64,000 nt of DNA, taken from contig JABWDB010000048.1 of assembly GCA_019614645.1 (NCBI GenBank), forward strand, positions 364,001-428,000. The letters run 5' to 3'. Below the pieces are notes generated by a model. It ran no database searches. It was not told the DNA's origin and worked only from the letters and a program-made list of their open reading frames with translations. This document shows positions 44,471 through 56,568 of this stretch, piece by piece; position 1 is the first letter of the stretch, and every line of letters starts with the position of its first letter. Position numbers and translations under genes: made by a program. Origin of the DNA: Stratiolaelaps scimitus (taxonomy: Eukaryota; Arthropoda; Arachnida; Mesostigmata; Laelapidae).

Positions 44471-45126
44471 TCGTGTTGCACTGATGTCACCATATCGAAA
44501 AATGGTCATGTGGTGGTAAGCAGTAAGCACGGGTTGTTTTGCCTCAGGTGCTTGTTGGCACATTTTGGTTCACACGCACCCGGAACGGCTTACCTTGAAT
44601 ACTCGTATTTACAAAGGATGCTCCTTGAACGGGTTCGATTTCCCGCAGCCAGCCGAGGGCAGCTCCGAAGACCCCCCCCCCTCCTCTCCCCCAAGAAGAC
44701 AGCCGAAGAAAAATAGCCACTTTCGCGCCCCATTTACACCATCTTCACGGCTACTCTCAAGAGCCACATCGTAATACATCCACCCGTTCGTCGACCTCGT
44801 CGTCGCCCCCTCCTTCGAAGCATGGCGACGTCTACGGCGGCTCTACACTTGGCCACCTTTGCTCATCGTGTAGCTAGCATCTATTTCTTGTTCTACAGCT
44901 TGTGCAGTCGGTAGATAATAAATGCTCTCCTGGGTGGAGCTACCTACCGAGGCACCTCAACTCTGAGCCTTCAGCAAGTATAACAGCGATATAATGTTAT
45001 TAGCGAGGCGAACAAGAAGAAGTTCGCAAAAAGCGGTAACTGGAAATAGATGTACAGTGAATTGAGCTTATATATATATATATATATATATTATTATACG
45101 GTTGAGTCGCGAAGTTGTTTTAAGGT
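44471..45126. other. No recognised gene; (TA)n at 45069-45091
   Basis: Short frames at 44510-44774 contain a C-run and show no domain. Confidence 0.5.
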
Positions 45127-45285
45127 AGAAGATCAAGCTTTTAGTGGTTTCTTAAAGGAACTGCAATTGTCACAAAGCTCTTAAGTTCTCTCCCATATGT
45201 CACCACATCGCGGGACTCGAACCTGCGCCTTCCGGTCGTGTACAGCCAAGGACAAGTTACTCACCGCCAAAGCCAGCGCACTGAA
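45127..45285 (-). mobile_element. Family A SINE
   Basis: Minus strand: GCGCTGGCTTTGG head, GGTTCGAGTCCCGCG box B, GTGACATATGGGAGAG and tail hairpin. Confidence 0.78.
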
Positions 45286-46207
45286 AGGACCCGAAAAGTA
45301 TGGAATACTCGTGTTCCACTCGGGTCACACAAACATCTGTGTGACCTTAAGCGAAAGCAAGCTTTTTTTCTTCCAGACCACATGTGCGGTAATTAAAAAT
45401 CATATGAGAAAACGGCGATAATATACTGAGGCTGATAAAATTAGGCGTTACTTCACCGTAGAGATTGCTGTTCCTCGGGCAATAAAGGAAGCTTACAAGG
45501 AATACGCCTGGATATGGCCAGTGACATTTGATGTCGAATCTCCACGCGGGGCAAATATAATTTATTCAACAAACTCTGCCCATGATAGATCTCTCTCTTC
45601 TCTCTTTAGGATAGGAACAAATAAATGGCATTCGGTATCTCGCCTTTTGCATCCACGGTGGTGCCTATAAGTCTGTCACTGTAGATATTTGATTTATGGA
45701 AGGGGATCCAATGGTAGATGAGAAGTATGCAACCGAGGGGGTGTCAAGCACTAATTTCCATATAGGATGAATTAATTCTACACAGTAGTGCTCTGCCCTG
45801 TTCCGTTCAATTCACCTTCACATAGGCACTCCACAGGGATTATCCAACTATGGTAGACCATCCTACGCGGAAGGAGGTTGCAGAATCTAGTTAGCTTTTG
45901 TGAAGTATCGCTTAGGTTTTTCGAGGAAAACGCTTGCTTCAAACGCAGGGACACCACTAGAGACAGTCGAATCTCTATCGAAGCTGGGCCGATCCAGTGC
46001 AGAGTTGATGTGAATTTTCAAGCATAGTTCAAGCTCAAAGCATATCTATTACCAACTATCTTGGCCCATCTATTTATAGGCCATTATGTGAATAGAATCT
46101 CATACGGATCATCGTGTCCTTATCAGGTACAATCATCATCCGCGTACAATTTCAGCTCAGCAACCGGGGAGAGGTCCGGTCCGAAATCTGTGGTGAACTT
46201 GGTCTCC
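45286..46207. other. No recognised gene or repeat
   Basis: Unique-looking DNA; short frames only. Confidence 0.5.
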
Positions 46208-46220
46208 AGACGTGGTCCGC

Positions 46221-46298
46221 CCCTTGACTATTCTTCATAGTTTATACAGGAGCGTCGCTGCTGTCGCAGTATAGTAATAATACAAGGCAGTCTAATAG
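46221..46298. mobile_element. 78-bp insert flanked by a perfect 13-bp direct repeat
   Basis: AGACGTGGTCCGC occurs at 46208-46220 and 46299-46311. The repeat length fits a TSD, but the insert matches none of the families here and has no A-tail. Confidence 0.5.
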
Positions 46299-46389
46299 AG
46301 ACGTGGTCCGCAGGTCAGATGGGTCTCTGCAAAGTATTGGCCACGGTTAATAACGTGGCAACTGCATCACAGTCATATGGATGGGAGGG

Positions 46390-47330
46390 CAGAAATGGGA
46401 GGTTCGTCAAGGCTGGACGAAGCGAAACGCAACTGCCCCCCGCAGTGTGACTACCCCCCCCCGCCCGTGTCTGTGTGCGTGTGCCCGTGAGGGCACGCTG
46501 CAACTGGTGCCGGAGTGTGCTCACTGACCCGCGCTTGTATCGCCGCTACTCGCAGCGGACGAAAGAACGTACTCTATAGACAGACTGAGACGCGGCCGGG
46601 AGGTTCGGCGATCTCTTCGCTTGGCCACCCTCTCTTTCCCGCCTTGCGGAAGGCTCCTCTCTCGTCCTCAAAGGGCTCGGATCGGCGGGGTGGTCTGAGG
46701 AAAAATAAGCTTTCAATAAGGCGAACAGAGAGGAAACCAACAGACGAGAAAACTCCTGGGAGAACTCCTGACCCCCCCCTTCGGAGCTAACGGCCGATGC
46801 GGGGGTCAGGGGCCGACTGCCGGCCCGACCGAGGTGTCAGCCGTCAAATGCCACGGAACGCATCCATCCTCAGTGAGTCACATGGGTTACACTTGGCTCG
46901 AGATACCGTGTTGCGGTAGCCAAGCATTTGCCGAAGCTCGCCGACCTCCAGCAGAAATAACCATCACCCAACTCCGCCATCGCAGGGAGCGGGATAAGGG
47001 GCTGTATTCGGGGGGGTTCGGGGGTTCGGGGGACAGCGAGAGAGAGAGTGCGCGAGGCTGCTCAAGAGGGTAACAGCTAGAGGAGAGGAGCCAGCCAATG
47101 GCCAAATGCCGTTGAGTCCTTCATTCCCTTCGGTTGCTGCTGCTGCTGCTGCTGTGGCTGCTACTGCTTTTCGGCTTCTCAGCTTCTCTTCTTTGTATCT
47201 CGCGGCTGAGCGCGCTCGATTGGAGCGTCGGTATTTCGCGTCGGCAGGAGCGAACCGACCAAGGAGTGTGGAAGATTGGGGCGTGGGCGACTTTTTCGCC
47301 TGGGCAATGAATGCTTTTTAGTCGTTCACC
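46390..47330. promoter_or_regulatory. CpG-rich kilobase, possible promoter or 5' exon
   Basis: Much richer in G+C and CpG than the rest of the window, with C-runs, G-runs and a CTG/CTA trinucleotide run at about 47137-47168. Short frames lie on both strands, some with poly-Ala from the CTG run. No coding domain or TATA box was recognised. Confidence 0.35.
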
Positions 47331-47493
47331 CTAGTACAAGGGAAAATGTATATTGAGGAAAAGAGAGAGAGAGAGAAAAGGATCCACGAGTAGTGCTGAC
47401 GGGAGTATGTGCAACGTCCAGGATCGTAGGGATCTGCGAATGTTTGGGTAACGCCGTTAAGCGGCAATATGTGTATGTGTCGAGCGCTCGGGT

Positions 47494-47692
47494 AGCGTGG
47501 CGGTGCATTCGTGTGCTCCCGGCCGACGATCGAAGGGGACATTTAGGTGCTGATATGGGTTCGATCCCCGCCCGTTGCACATTCGCCTTTTACGGGGGTG
47601 GGATCGGTCTTATGAAGCGTCTTATCTCGAACGAAGAAGTTGTACCGTGAAGGTTGGATATGTTTAAGGCCGAGGGTCGGCTCGGAGAATAT
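47494..47692 (+). mobile_element. Family B SINE, full length
   Basis: GGCGGTGCATTCGTGTGC head, GGGTTCGATCCCCGCC box B, GTCTTATGAAGC body, and GGCCGAGGGTCGGC, a hairpin with compensatory changes (GCCGA/TCGGC) that keep the stem paired. Confidence 0.82.
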
Positions 47693-47698
47693 ACTATA

Positions 47699-47726
47699 GT
47701 TTGTGTATATGTGTGTGTGTGTGCGT
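47699..47726. repeat. (TG)n-rich run
   Basis: Interrupted TG/TA run just after a B copy. Confidence 0.7.
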
Positions 47727-47789
47727 ACATGAAAAACCGTAAACTGGAACGTTACCAAAGGTACATGATGTCTGATGAGAATGTCTCGA

Positions 47790-47855
47790 AGGGTAAGGTA
47801 AAGCTTGATTGGTTTATTAAAGGAATTAGCCGTCCAAGCCACCTAGCTGACGAGT
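47790..47855 (-). mobile_element. Family A SINE with internal deletion
   Basis: On minus, the head (CAGCTAGGTGGCTTGGACGGC) jumps straight into the tail (TTCCTTTAATAAACCAATC), skipping box B and the hairpin. Confidence 0.72.
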
Positions 47856-49630
47856 GAATCACTAGCCTGGTGGAATCGCCACGCTAGGCTGGTGCTTCAT
47901 AGGACGACACCAGATAGGAGGAGAGCGGCCATGTTTCGACAGCGCTGAACGCAATTTCAATTTCCCATGCACGGCGTCACAAGCACAAGACGAGTAGCAG
48001 GTATAAAAAGGATCACAAATGAACCGAACTCACAGTTATCTGCGCTTCAGCGCCGAACAACTACTATTTCATTTTTATAACTCCTAAATAGCGAGTATAT
48101 GAATACTAGTAGCGCTTGAAGCTGGCAGGCAAACCGAGCCAACGGCAGATCCCACGGAGGCATCGGCAAGTGTTCCCAGTTTTATGGTGGCGACACCCGG
48201 GCTGGCGGAGAGAAATTAGTGCAAATTATTGCCCAACTATAGATGATGAAAACGAGCCTGGACAACGTGGAAATTGATAGATGTGATTTCAAAACGTACT
48301 CGGCCTGCGAAGATCTCACATAGGCGTCGAGAACACAAAGAACCCATATGGGATGGTCCTTGTTATGGAAAAAATGAAATCAGCGTTCCCAGCGATTATT
48401 ATATATTGAGATGGATTGAAAGTATGCCGCGTCCAACAGCTGACGTAGCTCTTATGTACTATGCAGTAAGGCACTAACTCTTTATTTCATTTTTTTTGTT
48501 ATACATTTAATTTCTGCATATATTTCCATATATTATATATGATCTCTCTCTACACACACATATATATATATATATATCTATATGTATCTTGTTTTTTCTT
48601 GTCTTTTCGTTCTTTACTGCTTTAAGAATTACTTTTTACGCATTTAATTTACATTTTAATTACAATATAATTAAAAAGTATATATTTAATCGCCACCTCG
48701 ACAATATTCCTGTTATCGGTCATAGATCCAATACTTCAAAGAGGTTTCTGCTCGTTTCAGAATCTTATTTTAAACGAATGTCTTAGACTGGGGCCTTACT
48801 ACTGAACCTACCGTCATCTACTGCCCCCCCCCCACCCTATTGAGTTCTCTAAGTAGATTATTTCATCATTGTTTTGAATGGATCTCTGTGTTAGCCCAAG
48901 CCAACGAAGCCGATGTTGTCTGACAACGAGAGCGGAACTGAGTGTGGGGTAGTCGAACAACGATTTTGCGTGAGTTAGTTCGAGGCGTGATCAATATCCC
49001 CTACCTGCCAACTATTATAGGCACGCGCGCCGGGCTGAGGGCCTCAAGCCTTCTTTCCATTGATTGATGCAGTAGCCGACCGACAACGTACCACTGCGTT
49101 TACGAGAATCGAGCAGGAATCCAACAGACGAATTCGCCTACCCTTACGAAGTCTGTAAAGCACGAGAGACAGACAGAGATAGAAAGAGAACGAGAGAGGA
49201 GGTATCTGGCAATTAGACACAGCGGATACGTTCCACAGAAGGTCGTCCTATTTCTCGAATATTCGAAGGAGCCTGTTTGAGGTAGGATTCCGTGCGCCAC
49301 TTGGTGCCGTGGCACGACATGTGGCGTAATGTCGTGGTATCGGTTCGAAATTAGATGCGAATTAGGTCCTTCAAGCGTGATTTATGCTGAAGACTCAGCG
49401 CTCTTCATTGTTTGGATCAGCCGTTTTATGACTCTAAGATCGGCGACCTTCGTTTTTTTTGAAGGGAATGTTCGATTTTCTGTATCTAGTTGCGTGATTC
49501 AAAATTTAAACATAGTTTACTTAAGCATAGAGGAACGGGCCAGTTTGAAGAAATTGACACTTACTAAAAGTGACTTGACAAGTTTTTATGATTAAGGCAC
49601 AGTATGATTAAAGCAAAGTATGATACAGTA
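47856..49630. other. No recognised gene
   Basis: AT-rich; (TA)n at 48558-48577, a C-run at about 48824. Short frames only. Confidence 0.5.
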
Positions 49631-49660
49631 TGGCTGAGAGTCAGCCCGAAAACCTTTATC
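49631..49660 (+). mobile_element. Family B SINE 3' tip
   Basis: GGCTGAGAGTCAGCCCGAAAACC: a perfect 3' hairpin and little else. ATGATTAA-type flanks may be a TSD. Confidence 0.6.
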
Positions 49661-50251
49661 TTAACCTTCATGATTAAACACACATGACCAAAGCACAGAA
49701 TTGGGTCCGGGATACGAAATAAAGTGGTAAAATTGAGAGAATGTTTAAGGCCTATACAGTCCTAGGTGAGAAGAAGGTTCAAGAAGGGATCCATAAATAC
49801 ATAGAAGGACATATCCAGAACAAAACATTTTGCATCGAAGATGAGACAAGCAATGCAAATCGTCGTTTGGTGATTAGCTAAAGAGGTGCTTTTTAAAGAG
49901 GTTTGGCCACATTGGTGTGACGGGTCACACTTCGCGACGATTGACGGTTACGCTTGATTCACTGGGGAGTCCCATTTGATAGACTTCGCTCAGAAATAAA
50001 CTCAATGGAAACGTGATCGGGTGACAAACTATCGTCGGTCTAAACGCGAATGTGATCTGACAGATCGTATCTGATTAGGTGTGACATTTCTGAGGGGGGA
50101 TTACCGATGAACTAATGAGGATCGGTGAACGAGAGTGATGATATATGTATCTCACTCAGTTGACAGTTGGAAACACCTAACTCGATGAAGGCGAACAACG
50201 GCTTCACAACGGCCAACGATGTATCATAAATTGAAAACACGAAATCTGTAA
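49661..50251. other. No recognised gene or repeat
   Basis: Unique-looking DNA. Confidence 0.5.
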
Positions 50252-50292
50252 AGGCTTTTAACGGAACTGAAGTTTCTTTACAATGCAGCATG
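50252..50292 (-). mobile_element. Family A SINE tail fragment
   Basis: AAAGGCTTTTAACGGAACTGAAGTTTC; borders the inverted duplication. Confidence 0.5.
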
Positions 50293-50296
50293 GGAT

Positions 50297-50968
50297 GTTG
50301 CCTGGGGGGGCGTGGGGAGGGGGTAGTTCGACGGTTGGCCGAATCCAATATCCTACACGACATGTTTCCCTTGTACAACGATATGGGCAAATTCATTTTA
50401 TTATATAGGCACAAACCGCTATGATTCTCGCGCAACGGGCTACGGTATACACGCCTCTAGCAAGATCACATCACACACACTTTAATCTGAGTGGACGTTC
50501 AGATGTATAGCAAAACCTGCTGATGCCTGGGTCACGGTGCACCGCATCGATACGTGGGCAAGAGATTGCTGGTTGTCCGGCAGCTCGATGCCGACAATGA
50601 CACGCTCAGAATGACCTGTAAAAGGTCAAAGGTTTTTGGTGCCTTATTAAAGGAACTGCAGTTTTTACAATGCTCAAGTTCTCTATATTTGTCATGATAT
50701 TGCGGAACTCGAACCTGCGACCTCCAACTTGTTCGGCCAGAGATCACTTAGCCACCGTCGAAGCCACCGCGCTGTATTGGTAGAAAGATAATTTACGTAA
50801 ATCACTCTGTTGGAACTATCCTGCGCAGTGCACCACGTAAAGTACAGGCAATTACTTTTAAAGTAAATTTCCCAGGTTGACTGATACGAACGCTAAACTT
50901 CTCGTGTATATTGACATTCATGTTTAGCTATGTCCACATAGTATTTGATATTACAAACGAGCTTGGAA
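50297..50968 (-). repeat. Inverted duplication, copy 2 (partner 42972-43658)
   Basis: Same content in opposite orientation, including the A SINE (here intact). Flanks differ on both sides, so the duplicated block is sharply bounded. Confidence 0.92.
50628..50777 (-). mobile_element. Family A SINE inside inverted duplication copy 2
   Basis: Complete: head CAGCGCGGTGGCTTCGACGG, GGTTCGAGTTCCGC box B, tail with AATAAGGCACC. Shows the state of copy 1 before its (TA)n. Confidence 0.8.
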
Positions 50969-51118
50969 TGGAACGGCATAAAAGTTCTGTGATTTTGCCG
51001 CTAAATCGCCAATATCTCCCCTAGCTCCCTTGAAAAGCGACAGGCACAGCAGCGAGCATGAAATCGCGAGGATACACATGCATATCTATTCTTCGAACTT
51101 AACACACACCACATATGG
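50969..51118. other. No feature seen
   Basis: Short unique spacer. Confidence 0.5.
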
Positions 51119-51180
51119 TTAGGTCAATTGTAAAAATTGCATTTCCCTTCATTAACCAATAACAACCTTTACCTCTACCA
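51119..51180 (+). mobile_element. Family A SINE tail fragment
   Basis: CAATTGTAAAAATTGCATTTCCCTTCATTAACCAATAAC-type tail with TTTACC. Confidence 0.62.
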
Positions 51181-52063
51181 TACACTTTGGATTCCTTTTT
51201 CCTTTTCAATTTATCTGTTTTTCCTCCGTGGCCTGTGCGTTCTCACCTCCCAGTGGGGGCTAAGTTAAACCTCACAACCCTCTTGGCCTCCTTTAGTCCA
51301 GGCTGCGCTAACTTACAAAGTTTGCCCATGTCTCCCCCGACATCATGGGCCGAGACCGAGAATTAATCGCGACTAAGTGGAGGGCATCCTCAAGGAGCCA
51401 GATATTTGAAGCGTTAGAGAGAGAGAGAGGACCTCCCCACTCATCTGTATCATTGGCAGCTATGAGGCTATGGATGCCGTCAAAACGGTTACTCCACCCT
51501 CGGGCGGCGTGCATAGAAAGCGCATACGCGGTGGCTCGGGCGGCGGTGGCGGCGGTGGCCTGCACGCGATCTTTGCGGGATTTAACCTATGAAGGAACGA
51601 GGCAACGATCCTTGTGTAGTTGTCTCGTAGGCTGTATACTTGGAAACGGTCGGGTGTATGAGGGGCGGCAGGTAGACTGCCATTACGTGGCGGTATAGAA
51701 CTCTTAGCGTGGGGTGTTCAAGGCTTGTTCCTTTGCTCACATAGGATTTTCATGGGTTCATCCGTGATAACCTACTCATAAACGTGCTTATTTGCAACAT
51801 AACGCTTATCCCATGCTTACAACTGCTGATAAATCCCCACAGCTTACAGGGTAATCGAGATGGCGCTTGCGAAACCTCTCTAACCGCCTGTCCAATGCGT
51901 GATTCTCGGGGCGTGTACCGCCAGCCCTATGTGATGCGATTGTGATTGTCATACACGAACAGCTATGAGTTAGGTTTTCCTTATAAAAAGGAGGCAAAAG
52001 CCTCTCCGCACAGGAAACACACATGATCCATTGTCACAAAGCGATTTCCAGCCCAGCCCTTCT
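51181..52063. other. No confident gene; GC-richer with overlapping frames
   Basis: 117 codons (51345-51698, +) and 85 codons (51308-51565, -) overlap; both are partly poly-Ala from GGC/GCC runs and neither shows a domain. Confidence 0.4.
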
Positions 52064-52180
52064 ACATGGGGAGACCGGAGGTTCGTGCTCAGCGCAACAC
52101 GACAACATATCGAGAGAACTTCCCTAAGCATTGTAAAAAAAAAATGCAGTTCCGGTTTAATAAACAAAAGCAATTGATTG
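52064..52180 (+). mobile_element. Family A SINE, diverged
   Basis: GGAGGTTCGTGCTC box B remnant, ACATATCGAGAGAAC and an A-run in the hairpin loop. Confidence 0.62.
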
Positions 52181-53093
52181 GTCTTTCACTGTGACTAAAT
52201 TTGCTGCGGCACATTTTTAGGGTAGCTCTCGATACACGAAACGACACAGACATTCGTCAATAACAAACAAAAAAAATGTTTGTTAAGTGGGCCTGCCCCG
52301 GGAAACGGAAGATTCTCTCCAAACCAAAATCGGCAGTACCATCACCAGCCGAAGAACACCATGGCTCAGCAACAGGATGATTTTATTATATCTTGTAAAG
52401 GCGATCAGGCCATCGTCAGACACGAACAGCTTCTAAGGCTGTCACGCGGCCTGACCCTGCAGATTCCATCACTTCTGGCCTTCAAGGCGAAGGGCTAGGG
52501 ACTCGGTGAAGAAGAAGAGAAAAAAAAAACTGAGTTATTGCATCGTCGAACGCCGAGACAGTGCTGCCCATCGGCCTGTTCTAGTGGAAACAACACAATA
52601 ACCTTGTATTAATTCCCCTCAAGCGAACATCTATCCGGGCGTGAACTAAGTCACGTCAATGAGGCGATGAGCTGTGCCGCCGTGACAACCATAAAAGGTA
52701 ATTAAGTATCTAATATTCGACGTCCGTTTTTTAATATGACAAGAAAAGCAGTGCGCAGCGATCGTGATCACGTATAACCCCATAAAACAACTAACTTGAC
52801 TAAGTTAATTGCTCTATAGGGCTACTTTACGATTGAGTGCGGTCTGATTGGTTACGGATGTCTCCAAGTTTCGATATAGTATATTATACACGAATAAATA
52901 TTGCTGGACTTGAAAATATTGAAATATAGCTAATGATTTTGTCTGGAGATCTTATATGAGTACGTCACAATTACAGGGTTGCTCGATGTATCTAAAAATT
53001 TAACTATTAGGTGACTAATTGATTTGATAGTTTCTTGCTAGAGCTCGGTCGCCTCAACGTATCGTCCCCGGGTCCTATGGAGCGGGAAATACG
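52181..53093. other. No recognised gene or repeat
   Basis: AT-rich; the frame at 52280-52498 (+) has no recognisable domain. Confidence 0.45.
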
Positions 53094-53240
53094 TAAAGGT
53101 AAATCTTCATTGATTTATTAAAGGAACTGCATACAATGCTTAAGTTCTCTTATACGTCATACAACGGGATTCAAACCTGCGCCCTCTGGCTTTTTAGTGC
53201 TCGGAGAGTCAGCCGTCCAATCCACCGCGCCGACAGGAGA
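53094..53240 (-). mobile_element. Family A SINE
   Basis: Minus strand: TCGGCGCGGTGGATTGGACGGC head, GGTTTGAATCCCG box B, tail lacking the hairpin loop. Confidence 0.78.
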
Positions 53241-53387
53241 GTTACGATATTCTGAGGCTTTGGAGCACGACGTGGTCCATTGAAAGAGTTTATTGTTCTG
53301 TATAAAATACAGCTGAGAAAATTTGTTTGTCCACAGCAAATTTCGACAAATGAACGTGACCGCGGCACGCAGTACTTACAAATAAAA

Positions 53388-53500
53388 GATAAAGGCGTTA
53401 TTGGTTTATTAAAGGAACTGCAGTTTTGCTTAAGTTCTCTTATGTGTCACGTCATGGGTCTCGCACCCTCGCAAACTCTGGCTTTGTAGTTGCAGAAATA
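53388..53500 (-). mobile_element. Family A SINE, head truncated
   Basis: Tail, shortened hairpin and degraded box B (GGGTGCGAGACCC). Confidence 0.72.
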
Positions 53501-53828
53501 TGATAGATCATGGTGCGATATAACTAAGATATACAAGGATCCCCTGTTTGTGCTCTAAGATTTGACTTACTGCCTTCCCCGGGGTGAGACACGCGTGTGG
53601 ATGTCACCTCCTTGTTTGGCGAATGCGTTCCTCTAAAATTAATGGAATACTCGACGACGCTTCATTAGCGTCACTCAATTAATTGCTCATTATAAATTCG
53701 CAATCGAGACTAGGAGGACACTATCCAGCTCACTGGAGAAGGGAGAGGACAGCTCACTGCGAATCGATCGACATTTTCGTTGTCCAAATTCATGAGAAGT
53801 GGACCGATCTTAAGCCTTTTCTCTCTCC

Positions 53829-53866
<38 letters not shown>

Positions 53867-54944
53867 TATCAATAATTGTATTGTATTGCACTATGTATTT
53901 GTTAGTCTGTGAATGCTGTTTGTGAAAACGCGTGATTACATTTAAAGCGATCCAGGTTAAATATAATAGCGTACGCGTTTGCTATGCACTTGCTAATTTG
54001 CCACGCGTATTTTGCTTACTAGAATTAACACATGGGCCAAGATGCAGTAGTCTTGCTTCTTGTTGTTGACTTGCCTGCAGCTTGATTACTCGTGTGAATT
54101 ATCTGATATGCGTTACAGCATAGGCGAGGTCGCCTATGGCGAACGATAGAGCCTATACAAGAGGATAATAAATATTTCATAATAAGGTTACTCGATGAAT
54201 GGGTGACCACGTTCGAGAGTTTTCTGACAAGTACAACAAGATAATAGGTTCACTCGAAACATTTGAAGTATCTCCGTCAATTTCAACGAAATACAAGCCC
54301 AAAAGAATGCTGGAACGAAAATGTAAGTTTGGTCCAAGAAAACCGCTGGAAAGCCAAATGTCAAATGTACATCTACGCTACTTATAGCGCTACACAGCGT
54401 CCTTCGCGACATCCCCAGCCACTGGCTGAGTCAATTTAGCATCTCTTTCTCTCTCTCTCTCTCTCGATATCTTTCTTTTCCCCTCTATCTTTCCTCTGCA
54501 CTGTGCTCCTCTGAGCCATTTTCGTGTTGCCATTTTCTTCTTCGGTTGATCCTGAAAAATGCGCCTGTGGCCCAAGGACCTCTTCGTGGAAATTGACGAA
54601 GTGCCCTCAAACGCGGCCTAGTTGGCCTTAACGGTCGAGCCGGCCATCCAAGCTACTTTCGCGAACGGCCACAAAGCCGCTAAGTAATCCGATTACCACA
54701 TCATGCTCACTTACCCGAAGGAAAATCACACTGAGGAGAAGATCTGATCACAAGGTGTACGTTATAAATATTATGTTGTATGAGACCTCGGAAGTCCGAC
54801 GGCAGAAGGGGTCGACTTCCGAAGTGGCAGAGGACGATGACGGATGATTCGTAAATGTCACCGACTTATGTCCTGCGCGGGGTTGTTAGGATACGGGGGT
54901 GCAAGGGGAGAGAGAGAGAGTAACAAAGGACAAATTGTCCTAAC
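53501..54944. other. No confident gene; (CT)n and (TA)n runs
   Basis: (TA)n at 53839-53865 after a CT run; (CT)n at about 54447-54466. The 62-codon Lys-rich frame at 54199-54387 (+) is unrecognised. Confidence 0.45.
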
Positions 54945-55093
54945 TATGGTCAATTTGCAGAAATTTCTCTCGGCAGCGGAAGGCCAGAGGCCGCGGGTTC
55001 GAACCCCGTTGCGTGACATATTACAGAGCTTGGGAAATTGCAGCTCCTTTAATAAACCAATAAAGCCTTTACCTTTTACCTTACCTTTACCTC
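54945..55093 (+). mobile_element. Family A SINE, 5'-damaged
   Basis: GGCCAGAGGCCGCGGGTTCGAACCCC (perfect box B palindrome core), GTGACATATTACAGAGC, tail with four TTTACC-like units. Confidence 0.82.
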
Positions 55094-56529
55094 TCTCTCT
55101 CTCTCCCACAGTGGTCAGATTTAATGCATTCGTTCTTCATAATTGGCCATTTGCAACCGAGAAAAGCAATCAAACCTATCAAATTAATGCACCTTTCATA
55201 CCTCACATATTCTGGCATGATAAAATCAATCAACCAGTATTTTTATTGTGTCTCCACCCTGCGTCGACACAGCTTCAACCTGCGAATGCGAGACATTCGA
55301 TTGGTAATGTGTTTAATTTTGTCATGTTTGCTTTACATGCGTGATTGATTCTATCTGGTCCATTATATAGACATTATATACGACGTGAGTAGCGTCTAAG
55401 CTTTATCAAAATTATGAGGAATATATATATATATATATATTATAGTTCGTTTTTAATTTAAAAAAAAATTAAATTTATTTTTTTTTTTAAACATATATTT
55501 TTATATCTTGGCACCTCATACACAAGTTGTCGTGTTTGTGTTACGATATGTCCTCTTGCAACAGAATGTGTAAACTCACGATTAAATTTCACTTTTATCA
55601 TCCGTGTAATAAACCATTGATTCACGCACTGTCCCTTTCGAATCTGTCCACCCCAATCGATGACAGCTGATGTCGGACATATATCTACACATGCATGCAT
55701 GCATGTACGTGACTAATTAAACCTCCCAGTGCTCAAGGGACAATCTTCTGAAGAACGACATAGGCCTTTCGAAGGGGGTGGAAGTTGATTGAATGGGCGG
55801 GCCGCCGTTAGAGGACCCTGCTCAGCGATGAGGCGACCGAAGAAAATGAAGCCTGTCAACCATCGTTCCTGGCTACCCCCCCAACCCCCGGCTGATGGTG
55901 ACGTGGCGAAAGCCGAACGGGAGTCTTCAGGGGTTTGATCTTCTTCTTCTTCGAGTGAATGACCACCTTTCTTATTCCTTGCCGCCTGGTTCCATCCGAC
56001 GTTCTGCCCTGATTCGACAGCAAGATACTATTATATTATAGATGATAATAGCAATAGCTGAACAAAACGATTATATTCGATAATATATTTACTCAGTATA
56101 AAACTTAGTAGATGACGTATTTAGTTCGTGTGTCATAAAAGTTGGCGACAACTCTACCCGCTGAACTTGAGATTCAGCTAGTCCTCAAAGCTATTATGTT
56201 ATCATGCATTTTATAAAGTGAGTAATTATAACTCTATTGGTAAAAACGCCAGAAGCAGACCAAATGTATTTACCCCCTCATACAAGTACAATTGGACATT
56301 AGGATTCATCATGATTTGACATAAATTCATTCGTTTTAATGCTATTAATTTGTCGCTTCCTTTTAACGTACACATATATTATATATAGCAAACGATCGCC
56401 TTGTGAGACTCGACTGCACTGAGGGAAAATGCCGCTCATTAAACTCAGCGTTGTACCACTCGAGATGTCTCCTTACCGCTGTTATTAAACTACTGCTAAT
56501 GATGAGAATATAAAATTACACAAGACTGC
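55094..56529. other. No recognised gene
   Basis: AT-rich; (TA)n at 55421-55442 and A/T homopolymers near 55460-55490. Confidence 0.5.
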
Positions 56530-56568
56530 CCTCTCTCTCTCTCTCCCTATATATATATATATATATAT
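56530..56568. repeat. (CT)n-(TA)n compound microsatellite
   Basis: CT run passing into TA run. Confidence 0.9.

Noticed and set aside
47106..47321. Poly-Ala frame as a coding first exon
   Set aside because: The Ala run is a CTG-repeat frame; no donor or domain supports it.
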